Positions 11,261 to 21,654 of a stretch of 64,000 nt of DNA are shown piece by piece (within the stretch, counting starts at the first letter, position 1; each line of letters opens with the position of its first letter). Origin of the DNA: Chelonoidis abingdonii (taxonomy: Eukaryota > Chordata > Testudines > Testudinidae); NCBI RefSeq assembly GCF_003597395.2, contig NC_133778.1:26278062-26342061 (forward strand). Reading direction: 5' to 3'. Under the pieces are notes generated by a model. The model had not been told where the DNA came from, searched no databases, and saw nothing but the letters and a program-made list of their open reading frames with translations. A program made the position numbers and the translations under genes.

Positions 11261-12530
11261 CAGAGAGATGGCCACGTTTTCAAAGGATGATGCAACAAAT
11301 GTGCCCACAAAAATTTCTTTTCACGTATGAAAATGAAAATTTGCACACAGAAATCAGGTATTGGCATTCCAAACTACCTTTTTGTGCACATTATTGACTC
11401 ATTAGCCTGTGCAATTACCTGTTTGAATGGTGATTTTCTGTTAATAAGGAAACATTTATCCATGATTAGCACAAGGCGTCATCTGAGAAAAGACAAAATC
11501 TCTCCATATTTAGAATAGGAAATAATTACTGTACCTTAAATGCCACAATGTGGCAAATCTGGGCAAAATATCTTTTTGATTTTTTTCGATGGCAGCGATA
11601 GTGATTGCAAATTCCAATGAGGTGGGTACAGATTTGTATTGCCTTTTGGTGATGAACAGCTAGAGTAAAGAATACTCTCTTATATCTAGTTCTTCAATAA
11701 CAGTTTAATTTTCAAATTGAACTTAATGTAACTGTAATGCCTTTACTTGTAACTGAAAAGGATTACTTTAAATAACCACATTGTAGTAACTGAGTAATGT
11801 TTTGGCAGAGGGGAAAAAAAAATTGTTCTTTTGACTTTAAAAAAATCTAAAATGCATGTTATATCACATAACAATACTTCAGGACTTCCAATTAAAATTA
11901 ACAAGAAATATTGAACTTTATTTTAATGCTAATTATTAAGGCAAAGGGTATGTTATTAGTACTACTTACAAGATATTTTCACTCGTTATCCTCTTTTCTA
12001 TCACTAGTGTGAAGCCAAATCAAACACCAACCTTTTCCTTTTTATTTTAGTTTTGTCTGATGCACATTTTAAAAAGAATCTATCATGCTCCTGTAAAGTA
12101 GGAGCACTCCTGATCATTTCTGTGATATAAACAGAAAAAACATGAGTTTCCTCTTGAGCCCCATATGTACCCCACTGCCTTCCAACTGATGTCAATGCAA
12201 GAAGAAATGAATCATCTGGGTAAAAAACAAGGGCAAGAAAAGCCAGCAGTGCTGGAGCTCAATTTCTGAAGTGTTCATTTTTGCTGAATCTATTCAGTAA
12301 ACTGGCCGGTTAAATCAATTGCTTCATAGATCACTGGCAAAACTCCAGTGGGAATGACAGCATGCAAATACTAATGTAACTTCAATAATACTTAAAATAA
12401 CGTTGAAAATAATTTGAATAGTGTGTGTATGTGTATATATATATATATATGAAGAAGCACTGAGAGGATGAAAAAAAATCCAGTCTACCAATAATGGGCC
12501 AAGGAATGATCATTACATGTTAAGGACTCT
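11261..12530. other. Unassigned AT-rich stretch with (TG)n(TA)n
   Basis: No gene recognised. A microsatellite of gtgtgtgtatgtgt followed by alternating TA lies at about 12421-12450. Confidence 0.4.
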
Positions 12531-12534
12531 GTAG

Positions 12535-13915
12535 AAGAAAAGCTCCATGGCTCTTTGAGGCCTGCAACTTCTGATATCTGGCTATCCTGCCCAACAATAA
12601 TGTCTGCTGGTCCACAGCAACATTTCCAGCTTTTTCACAGTGCCTTCTCTAGAGAACTGCTTGTATCTGGAGCTGCAGTAATTTATTCTGCGTCTTCTCT
12701 TTGATAGTAGATCTTGTACACTCCAGATTCATTTTTGGGTGGAATTTACCCAAAATGTGTGGCTAGAGATAACACAAAGCTTAGTCACTGCTTAAATTCT
12801 ATTTCTTGAATTTAAGAGATACTTAGACCATGTGCAGAGATTAGTTTCTTTCTTAATGTCCATACTAAACCATTTCCCCCAGGCATCTTTTCATAAATTT
12901 TAGTTCCTCCTCTAAAGTTCTGGATAACATTTATCTTCTTTTAAAGAAAAAAAAATTAAAACTTTGTTCAGTAGCTCAACTTTTAAACCTCATCAACTTT
13001 TTAGTTTTGTTCTAAAACTTTATCTCGGTTTCTGTTAAATCAAATATCTTTTCAAGTCACCTTTTTCCTCCTGTATCTCACTTTTTTTTTTATCATCACT
13101 CTGCCCTTCTAAGTCATTATGTACTCTGGTATTCATAAGACTTGTCATCTAGCCTTTTTCCTTCTGTTAGCTTTTGTATTGCACTAAGGGTCTTTATAGT
13201 AGTTTGATGTATATCATGCATTCTGGGACCTGCATTCCCCAGGTTCCATCACTTCTGAGGCCTTCTGTATGATCTGACTTAGCAGATCTTTTCTACTTCA
13301 TTTATATACTTTCCTTTTAGCTGGCTCCACTATCATCTTTATAATTTTATATAGGTCTTCCACGCCAACACTGGATTTTTTTGGTATGCCCCTGGTATGA
13401 GAAGCCTGGGATCGGGCTAAAATGGAGATAGAGGTGCCCGACTATGCCTCAGATTTCCTGGTTGAGTTAAACAAGCTGAAGCAGAGTATGATGGTAGAAT
13501 TGCTGTTGCCCTGGTTAATTTCTGTCTCCGTGCTCTTTTTAGATTAAGTTACAATCTAATGGCTGCCATTGTATAGACTGAGCTCTCCTAGATGGATCCT
13601 GATTCAGTGCTAAAAGACTGAGCTACATCCATGTCTTCAAGATCCTGAGTGTATCATCATATAATTAAACTGCAAGCATTTTCTTTTCCATTTGGTTACT
13701 GCTTTTGAAAGATGTGCAGTAGGAGCCACCTCTCCATCCATCTCTCCTGCCCCCTTTGAAGCAACAAAGTTTCTAACAGAGTGAAACTTGCATCCATGGG
13801 CACTAATTTTTTCTTCACATTGAAGTATTTAAGACTTTGTATTATTGCTGCTATCCATTTCTCATATGCTTCTTCATGCTCTGGTAGCTCAAAGGGTGGT
13901 CACAGTTGTCCTTTT
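12535..13915 (-). pseudogene. Decayed coding-like tract of unknown origin
   Basis: On the minus strand several protein-like pieces occur in one direction but in shifting frames. The clearest is at about 13905-13720: it reads HEEAYEKWIAAIIQSLKYFN, then VKKKLVPMDASFTLLETLLL, without a stop. Further along come KRARRQKLTRATAILPSYSA (about 13535-13475) and TTIKTLSAIQKLTEGKRLDD (about 13210-13150). They are interrupted by stops, which would fit an old processed pseudogene or a decayed mobile-element ORF. I do not recognise the family. There is no clear poly(A) tail or target duplication, and the + strand is pyrimidine-rich here, so part of the open reading could be compositional. Confidence 0.25.
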
Positions 13916-15290
13916 TGGTATAAATTTTCCTATGTAAAATGCTAGAACTTTAATATCCTAAAATTTCTCAACAGAAAGGGACTTCTTTGTGCTAAGGAAT
14001 AGGGTATTAGTCAATGCTATGATTTAACGTGTGGTTCTACATTGAGAATGACTATGCAAAATGGCATTTTCATATTCACCAGAGTTGTAATCTGTCCTAT
14101 GTACAGTCCACAGTAACTAAGTTTTTATTGCTTGTGCCTGATTATTGAGGTAAATGGAAAGACTCTCATTGACATGAGAGGACTTCAGATCGAGCTTCTA
14201 GTTTGAGATTGTTTCTGTTTAATATGAGTTTTCTATGCACACACTTAATTTTGTAGCTGCTTGTTGTCTTTCAACACTCTGAGGCTTATTCTGGATATGG
14301 TGCACTTTTGATGCACAAAGCACCAGAACATGTTTGCATCCATCTGTCTCAGTCATTTTCATGTACATCTCTAGGCATTTTACTTGCATTGTGTAAATAT
14401 CAATGGCATACCTTAGGCTGATATATTGTCCTGCATTGTGGCTGATAATTTGACATCCTATTCCGTCTTTTATAAGTGACTTTCATAATTTCCTAAATGC
14501 AGATGACTTGGAATCCTGTTAATTCAGCTGTAGAACCTTACCTTGTTGCTTATTTAAAACAAACGGACTTTCATGTTTATTCTTGCTTGGCTGCACACCA
14601 TGATTTCAAATAAACCACCCCATCAGTATTTTTTTTATTGTTATTTGCTTCTGGATCAAACTCAAAACCTCTTGAAATGTTTCACTCACCAAAGTAGAAA
14701 TAATGCTGGCCTCAGCCTATCTTCATCATTGGTGGATCCACTTGCAATATCATAGAGCCAAATATCCTTCTATTCTCTCCAGTCCTCTTCTGCATTGTTC
14801 ATTAAAGTTTAAATCCTAGAGATTTCATTTGCTTTAATTTTTAGTGTTAATACTTTTCTAACATCATGTGTTTGTGTTACTGATTTTTATACAATTTTTT
14901 TGAGAAAAGACAATAGAATTATTATTCTCTGTATTACAATAGTTCTTAGAGGTCACTACTGAGATCAGAGGCTCATTGTGTTAAGGGGCTAATACAATAA
15001 TCTGTGTGCAAATACATGGGCTATGTGTTCATTCCAAATAAAGGCATGTATCATGAAATAGCTATTTTGACATAAAACCTTTGTGGAGACAAGGCATCAT
15101 GGTAGTTTTCACCTTAGTGTTAGGATAGTCCAGGTCAACCTTACACTCTCATCTGGAGTTTACCTCATTGAGATAAAAGCAGAGTATTGTTTCCACTAGG
15201 ATTTTACAAAAACGCACCTTTTTTTGCAGTGTAGACATTGCTTAAATTAACGAAATAATCCATCCCTCGAAGAGACAAGAGATTCAAAGC
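13916..15290. other. Unassigned AT-rich stretch
   Basis: Looks like ordinary unique AT-rich DNA. No splice-flanked open segment, RNA gene or recognisable repeat was seen. Confidence 0.4.
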
Positions 15291-15295
15291 TTGTT

Positions 15296-15425
15296 AAGGG
15301 AAAAATACACACCGGGAGGTGAGGTGATTTGTCCAACATCTTTCAGCGGGTCAGTGGCAGAATGAGGGCTAGAACACAGGTCTCCTGACTCCCACTGCAG
15401 TGCCCCATCCACCAGGGAAGGCTGC
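15296..15425 (-). mobile_element. MIR/CORE-type SINE
   Basis: The + strand reads gaggtgaggtgatttgtcca, agcgggtcagtggcagaatg, then aacacaggtctcctgactcc and gtgccccatccaccag. This is the antisense body of an amniote MIR/CORE-SINE, with the tRNA-related head on the right. Confidence 0.8.
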
Positions 15426-15591
15426 CCCTTAAATGTCTGTTATTTTATCATGCTAACTTTGGAAGCAGTATACAGCAAAATGTGCCTCTCTGTTTGTGTC
15501 TTTTTTGCAAAGAGACTAGGGAAAAACGGCACCTTCTTACTAAATAGATCTGGGTACATTCAGCTTCCTATCTGCTTTATTTCAGTAACAA

Positions 15592-15625
15592 TTTTTTTTT
15601 TTTTTTTACTGCAGAACCAATACAG
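15592..15625 (+). other. T16 tract with 11-nt microexon-like segment
   Basis: A run of 16 T (15592-15607) leads to actgcag, then the 11 bases aaccaatacag (15615-15625), then gtaaga. This is the layout of a vertebrate microexon. It does not fit the reading frame of candidate exons A and B if all three are joined: inclusion would put exon B into a frame with an early stop. It could be regulated, belong to another transcript, or be chance. Confidence 0.2.
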
Positions 15626-16239
15626 GTAAGAGAAAAAGTTAATTGGATTTTATTCCTCTCAGTGCATCATCAGTAAAATTGTTTAGTAAATTCATATTGG
15701 TTACAATGGGACTGCACAAGTGTCATTTGGCCTGAAAAATATTTGTTACTGGTGTTGATATGAGAGAAGAAAATAACTTGTATCTGAACCAAACTGAATT
15801 TATTGGACTGCTAGTTAAAATATATTTTTATATTTAAGTCAATGGGAATTTGCCCTTTGAAGTAAGACAGTAAGGATCCCAGGATTTGGCCCACTAATTT
15901 TCCTTAAACAGCAGCTATGCCATCAGGTTGTGGAACAAAGAAATAACAGTGTTCCTATATGATGACCAAAAGTAAAAATTCTTCAGATAGGAGACAGCAG
16001 TGGATTTAACTGCAGAAACTATAAAACTAATTACAATTGCAAATCCCTCTAGGCTACGCAGTTACTGTAATAAACATCTGTCATAGACTTTACTCTGGAA
16101 AATGTTAGATTTAAGCTTAATGCCTGTTATTAGATATGTGAAAAGCATGATTCCAAATATTGAAAAGAAAAAAAAATCACTGTAAGAATTTCTTATTAAT
16201 ATGTAACATTTTTATGACTCTTTGCATCTTCAGACTTAT

Positions 16240-16415
16240 TAATCAATCCACACAGAGACTCATTTTAAGGTAGGTGAGTATTTTATGCTGCGTTATACAT
16301 GGAAAAATGTGACATAAAAAGGATAAGTAACTTGATGAAGGTGAAGTAGTGAGTCAGAGTCAGGATTAGGCCAGGTAACAAGCCTCATGCTCAAACTATT
16401 AGACTGTTCTGCCTC
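16240..16415 (-). mobile_element. MIR-type SINE (diverged)
   Basis: The + strand follows antisense MIR order: acacagagactcattttaag, gacataaaaaggataagtaa, gatgaaggtgaagtagtgag, tcaggattaggccagg. It is diverged and its ends are approximate. Confidence 0.6.
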
Positions 16416-16419
16416 TTGT

Positions 16420-17125
16420 TAGCAAACGTTAACCTTTAAACTACTCGGCACAAACATATTTGCTCTGCAAGTTCTAAGAAAATTCATGCGAGCCACAAAC
16501 AAATCAACAGCAACCAGAAGAGGCTCCCCACACTCTGTGAGGTGGCAGTTTCACTCTACTAGTCCACTCCCTCCTGACCTAAGTTTGCTTGTCTGCACAG
16601 AGATAGTCTGGTCTTTTTGCCAGTTTTGGAAACTCCTTCAAATTGTTTCCACCATGAAAAAGCAGTTGGGAATTGGTCATTTGGGTATGAGAGTACAGTA
16701 AGAAGATATACAGAGGAAAGGGGCTATGAGGGAAGCAGCGGGAAGGCCAGGTGGATTATGTCTGCTTTCATGTATGTCTTTATCCAGGTTTCGAACACAG
16801 CATCTAGAAACTTTGTGTTGTCATTCTTTAATGGGAGCACAAAAAATACATATAAGGGAGGTAGCAGCAGTCCTAGCTCAGGTTGTATATGGGGTTTCAT
16901 TCTAACCCTCTGCTGTAGCTCACTCATAACTCTTTAAATCTTTTACATTTATTTTTAACGTTTGAGGAAAAACAAGTCCAGCCATTGTCAGTATAAGGGA
17001 ATAAGCACTCTCTCCCTCCCCTTCCTGGCCCCATTGGGCCTCTCTATTGACAGGGTTTAGACAAAGATGGGGAATGGCGCTAACAAGTTCTGGAAGGTGA
17101 GAGATTTGGCTTTTTTTTTCAAACT
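16420..17125. other. Unassigned sequence
   Basis: A 106-codon open frame at 16617-16937 (+) has no recognisable family, no initiation context and no splice structure I trust. I treat it as chance. Nothing else is seen. Confidence 0.4.
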
Positions 17126-17127
17126 AA

Positions 17128-17273
17128 AATCATCATCATCCACATTTTACAGATGGTGCGCTGAGACAAAGAGAGATAAAATGGCTTGCCCAAGGTCACC
17201 CAAAGGAAGCCTGTGTCAGAGGCAGGAACTGAACCCAGCTTCACTAAGTCCTCGGTCAGTGTCTTAACCACAC
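17128..17273 (-). mobile_element. MIR-type SINE
   Basis: A clear antisense MIR body on the + strand: ccacattttacagatgg, gagacaaagagagataaaat, ggcttgcccaaggtcaccc, aggcaggaactgaacccagc, gtgtcttaaccac. This is one of the best-preserved SINEs in the window. Confidence 0.85.
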
Positions 17274-18245
17274 CCCCACTCTCATTTAAGTCTCTTAATT
17301 GACACTGAGTCAATTACTTAATGATTAATATTGTTAACACATGTCTCTTATTACTGTGCATGTGCTGAGAGAATTTTGGAGTGGTGCATTTTATAAATTC
17401 TTGCTCATCAGGGAACAAAGATTGAGAAATGCAGTTGGTCCTTGGACTAAGTCCATCTCCTTTGTTTGGAATGATCGATGATTAAACAGAATCCCTTTGG
17501 TTGGCTCAGTGTGAGGCAGCATCATTTGGTTTGATTAGGTGGAATGTAATGAAATCAAAGTCCAGCTAGAAGAAGTTCATCATAACATGACAGCCATGGC
17601 AAAGAGGAGACCAACCACTGCTGAAGAAAAGAAATATATTGGTTATTTAATAGTGCAACAGGGAAGTATAACTTTAAAAATCAGATGACAGTGAACGGTA
17701 CAGACTGCTAAAGCTGATTCACAGGTGGAGGAAAGGTATATTTATTATCTCAATTCATTTTTATCTTGGATATTTTTCTTAACATTTATTGGGGAGGGTT
17801 ACCCCCATCCCTCCCCAGAAACTGCCAGTAACATGTTAATTGAACGGAGCTAGTTTTGTAAATAAATAAGTGGAGGCATAATAAATAATACTTAGGAGAA
17901 AATACTCTTATTAGAAGGAGGATTAGGAGTAATAAACAAGGTCCCCTTTGTGATAGTCACTGCAGAGAACAAATGGTATGGCTGTTTTAAACTGGACATG
18001 TCGTTTCAGGCTCAAGGAGACATACTTGCACTAGCTCTGATTAAGCTAGCACACTGAAAATAAGTACAAGTAGACTTGAGTGGCAGGAGGGGCTAGTCAC
18101 TGGAGTATGATCCTAGGTATATACTCAGGCAGCTGCTCCTCCCACCACTCATCACATGGCAGCTAGATTTCTGTGCTTAGCATGCTCGTTCAAACAGAGC
18201 TAATTGGGTCTGTATCCTTAAGCTGGAAATTCTCCAACTAACAGA
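17274..18245. other. Unassigned AT-rich stretch
   Basis: No gene or recognisable repeat. The run ends in a short antisense CORE-SINE-like piece at 18250-18300 (gacagttcctgcccccccaa, agcttacagtctaac). Confidence 0.4.
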
Positions 18246-18324
18246 ACCCAGAAAGACAGTTCCTGCCCCCCCAAAAGCTTACAGTCTAACTATGAGAACT
18301 GAGCTTGTCTTACAGTAGGTCTTT

Positions 18325-19888
18325 GCAGTGTTTTCTGTAGCTGTGTTGTTCCCAAGGTATGAGAGACGCAAGGTGGGTAAGGTAATCTTTTACTAGACGA
18401 ACTTCTGTTGGTGGAAGGGACAAGCTCTTGAGTTTCACAAAGATCTCCTACTAGTATGGAGAAGAAAACTAGAGTGGCCAAATTAAATACAAGGTAAGAC
18501 AGATTGTTAAGCATAAGAGGTTCACACGTGTTGAAAGAGACCACTTAAAATGAAGCGGGCAACTAACGCTTCTTCAGTCACAGGACAAAGAAAGGTTAAT
18601 AGACAGCAGAGTATGTTACAAATTGTTGTAATGGGCCATAAAACCAGTGTCTCTATTAAGTCCCTCTTTTTTAGGTTTTAGCAGAGTTATGAATTTAAGC
18701 TCCCAGGCTCATCTTTTGAAGTGTTGTGAAGGCTTCCTTTGAGGACAAGGACTGATAGGTCAGAAATGGAATGATTACTCTGTGAAAAGTATTTACTCAT
18801 AGGTGATAGGAATTTTTTCTCTTATTTTTCTGTGCAAGTTCATTCGAGCATAATGATTGTCTGGTTTCACCCACACAGTTGTTCGGACAATTGTTGCACT
18901 GGGTGGGATACACAACATGTTATGATAGGCATGTGTTCGACACATGGAAATTGAAAGGTGTGTTCTGCAGGGTGTTGATCATATTAGTAGTGGAGATATG
19001 TATGCAGGTTTTGCACCTGTGCTGGCAGAGTCTGGTAACACTTTGAATTGGTGTGTGCTGGTCTGTGGGGAGTTTGCTTCTCCTGACGAGCTTGGCGAGG
19101 TTGGAGGGATAGTTGGAAGGTGAGATCAGGGGACTCAGGAAAGATTTCTTTGAGGACATGGTCCCCATAGAGTTGTCATTGTTTGATATCCTGTATTGGG
19201 TACTATTATGCATAGGCGCCAACTTCCACTGTTCCCGGTGAGTGCTTGACCCACCCCTGCACCGCCCTCACCCTGCCCCCATTCCACCCCCTTCTCCCAA
19301 GTCCCTGCCCCTGCCCCGCCTCTTCTCTGCCTCCTCCCCTGAGTATGCCGTGTCCTTGCTCCTCCCCACTCCCTCCTGGAAAGTCCTAAGTGCCACCAAA
19401 CAGCTGTTTGGTGGTGGAAAGTGCTGGGAGGTAGGCAGAGGAATGGGGATGTGGCGTGCTCACGTGTGGGGGAGGAGCTGAGGTGTGGAAATGGATGAGG
19501 GGGGCTTGTCTTGGCTGCCAGTAAGTGCAGAGCACCCACTAATTTGTCCCCTGGGAGTGTTCCAGCCCTGGAGCACCTGTGGAGTCGATGCCTATGCTAG
19601 TATGGGGTGGTAGGTAACAACAAGGGATATGCAGTCATAGGTCTTTTTTTTTTTTCTCTACAGAAACAAGTTTTCCTAAAGTATTTTGGTGGGCCATTCC
19701 ATGATGCAATCTTTTTCTTTGGTTGAGTGTCCTTGTTTGGTGAAAGTGGTTTTAAGTGTGTTAAGGTGTGTATCCTGGACTTCCTCTTTGGAGCATATTC
19801 TCTGGTATCTGAGTGCCAGGCTAACAGATGTCTGCAACGTTTGATGGATCACACTGTGGACATAAATGTGGTGATCGGTAGGTTTCAC
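18325..19888 (-). mobile_element. Penelope-like element (PLE), decayed, split by a MITE
   Basis: Penelope-like elements encode a reverse transcriptase joined to a GIY-YIG endonuclease. On the minus strand, 19888-19676 reads KPTDHHIYVH ... LRYQRICSKEE, matching the RT thumb and linker region. After an inserted MITE (19211-19596) the frame resumes with LAKLVRRSKLP (about 19105-19075) and CKTCIHISTTN (19008-18976). It then gives VVYPTQCNNCPNNCVGETRQ (18915-18856), the degraded GIY-YIG start with its paired cysteines. The 3' tail at about 18470-18325 is the same type as the copies at 34.8 and 56.4 kb. Stops and frameshifts make it inactive. The upstream RT catalytic part is absent. Confidence 0.8.
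19211..19596. mobile_element. hAT-type MITE inserted in the PLE
   Basis: The termini cataggcgccaact (19211-19224) and agtcgatgcctatg (19583-19596) are inverted repeats matching at 11 of 14 positions. The flanking octamers ctattatg (19203-19210) and ctagtatg (19597-19604) agree at 7 of 8, the expected duplication for hAT transposons. The interior is GC-rich with C-rich and G-rich halves, and it has no coding capacity. Confidence 0.85.
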
Positions 19889-20313
19889 AGAGGACTTAAC
19901 TTTCCAGGGCTTTCATTAGGACCACTTTCAAATGCCTTAAATTTTGCTTTACAAACAATCATAGATGGGGAAAACAAACAACAAGACAAACATGGGGAAG
20001 GTATAAATGCTCCTTCTTAATTTACTACTTATGCTCATGGAATTTTCATATCAATATGTTGTTCCGATAGCATATTTTACACAATATTACTTGTCATGGG
20101 CGATGGCCTTTTTAGTACTTTGAAATCTAAATCTGCGTTGGAGATGGATTGATTTATCTTGAGCATTACCAGTGACCTTTTATTGTGACATATAGTTCCC
20201 ATATCCAAGAATCAAAAGCATCCATTCCGAGTGAAAGGATTATAAACTCTGTCTATTCCTCATTTGTGTGTGTGGAGCGGGTGTTAAGTGGGGTATTCTT
20301 GCTGTGTCTTCAG
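19889..20313. other. Unassigned sequence upstream of candidate exon B
   Basis: Unique-looking sequence. The final stretch gtattcttgctgtgtcttcag (20293-20313) is a plausible splice acceptor. Confidence 0.4.
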
Positions 20314-20432
20314 ATGAGGTCCCATCAGCCATTCTGCAAATATCATCACTAAGGAATGTCTTGCACATAGACGGCAAGGTGCTTGCTCATCCTTATTTCC
20401 AACAGCCAAGGCTGTTCCTTGATAAACTACAG
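20314..20432 (+). CDS. Candidate exon B of an unidentified gene
   Basis: This segment of 119 bases has an acceptor ending tgtgtcttcag and a near-consensus donor, ctacag|gtgagt. Two frames contain stops. The only open one needs one base from the previous exon and reads EVPSAILQISSLRNVLHIDG followed by KVLAHPYFQQPRLFLDKLQ, ending on a complete codon. Its amino-acid mix looks like globular protein. Candidate exon A supplies the needed base, and candidate exon C starts in the phase this one leaves. It lies outside all repeats I recognise. I do not know the protein. A 115-codon open frame on the minus strand overlaps this region but has no supporting features. Confidence 0.4.
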
Positions 20433-21355
20433 GTGAGTTATTTTTTTCCAAAGAAGTGATGTTTAAAATGCACTGAACACTTGCATAATACAGCAATTTG
20501 GAGAGGTAATCTGACAATTTACTAAATGCTGAGCTGAATAGGTTGTCCCATAGATCTAAATATGTTTCAAAGGCAGCAAATGCATTAATTGGCACAATAA
20601 ATGAATATGCTTTCAGAGACCTGGAGAGCACAGCATGTTAATGTTAAAGAATATTCATTCTGCTCTTCTGGCCGTGACAATTTTTCAAGAACAGACAGTT
20701 GCTTTATTCCCAGAAGTAATATATTTAGACTTCAAAATATGAGAGATCCTACTAGAGCAGTTGTGTTTTTTAAGATCATTTGCCCCATGTATGTCTTTGA
20801 AGCTGACTGTTAATTATGGTAGTGTTGAACTGGCTTATTGAGAGATGTAATATTGAGAAATTATATATTTTTAATAAATCATTTCTGAAGACAATTCTTC
20901 ATAAGAAGCGTTATGGGAAGCTTTCAATCTTGTATTTGTGAAATTATAATGGGGGTAGGGGGCAACCAAACAACCTTTCATAGTTACATTAGAAGACCTA
21001 GGAACAGATTTGAGAATAGAGAGAAAATGAAAAGAACAAAGTTAATGAATCAGAAGCTAAACTTAAAAATAAAGATTAGTTTAAAAGAAAATGTCAATTG
21101 AAAGAGTGAGAAATTCTACTAGAACTCTGCTGCATTGAAGCCAGAAGCAAAAAACCCTGTATAAAAAGGGAAACGAGGCAGAATTATTTAAACCTGTTTA
21201 TTTGCCACAAAGAAAGGGGGAAATGACTGACTGCAGATAAGATTATAATGTTTCCATCCACTCTATATACTTAAAATGATTTCCAACTATTTTTTTCAAT
21301 ATAGCTGTGCACTATACTTCTGGAGAAAGGATGTAAGGCCTGTAACTGAACGATT
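20433..21355. other. Unassigned AT-rich stretch
   Basis: No gene recognised. At 21284-21305 there is an acceptor-like tract (aactatttttttcaatatag) with a donor-like gtaagg 28 bases later. Joining it to candidate exon C creates a stop codon, so it is not proposed as an exon. Confidence 0.4.
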
Positions 21356-21359
21356 ACTA

Positions 21360-21650
21360 GGCCATTATCCTACTGAACACCAAGGCCGGTGTGCTTATAT
21401 AGCTATTGTTCGTCACTTATACGGAGAGTTCTTATTGGAGGATAGGTCCACCAATTACTCTAAGCCAGGCTGGACAGGGATGGTGTCCCTAGCCACGGTT
21501 TGCCATAAGCTGGGAATGGGCAACGGGATGGATCGCGTGATGATTACCTGTTCTGTTCATTCCCTCTGAAGCTCCTGGCATTGGCCACTGTAACAAGACA
21601 GGATACTGGAGTAGATAGACCATTGGTCTCACCCAATATGGCTGTTATTA
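21360..21650 (+). mobile_element. CR1-like LINE 3' end
   Basis: The text gggatggtgtccctagccac, ggtttgccataagctgggaa, tgattacctgttctgttcat, ggcattggccactgtaacaa, gacaggatactgg and ccaatatggctgttattatt follows the 3' end of a very common turtle CR1-related LINE, whose tail ends in short repeated units. The orientation is sense. There is no intact reading frame. Confidence 0.75.
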
Positions 21651-21654
21651 TTCA

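Noticed and set aside
16617..16937. 106-codon + frame
   Set aside because: No recognisable domain, no conserved start context, and embedded in unremarkable AT-rich DNA.
21305..21332. 28-base exon-like segment before the CR1-like repeat
   Set aside because: Joined to candidate exon C it creates TAA at the junction, and it lies at the edge of a repeat.
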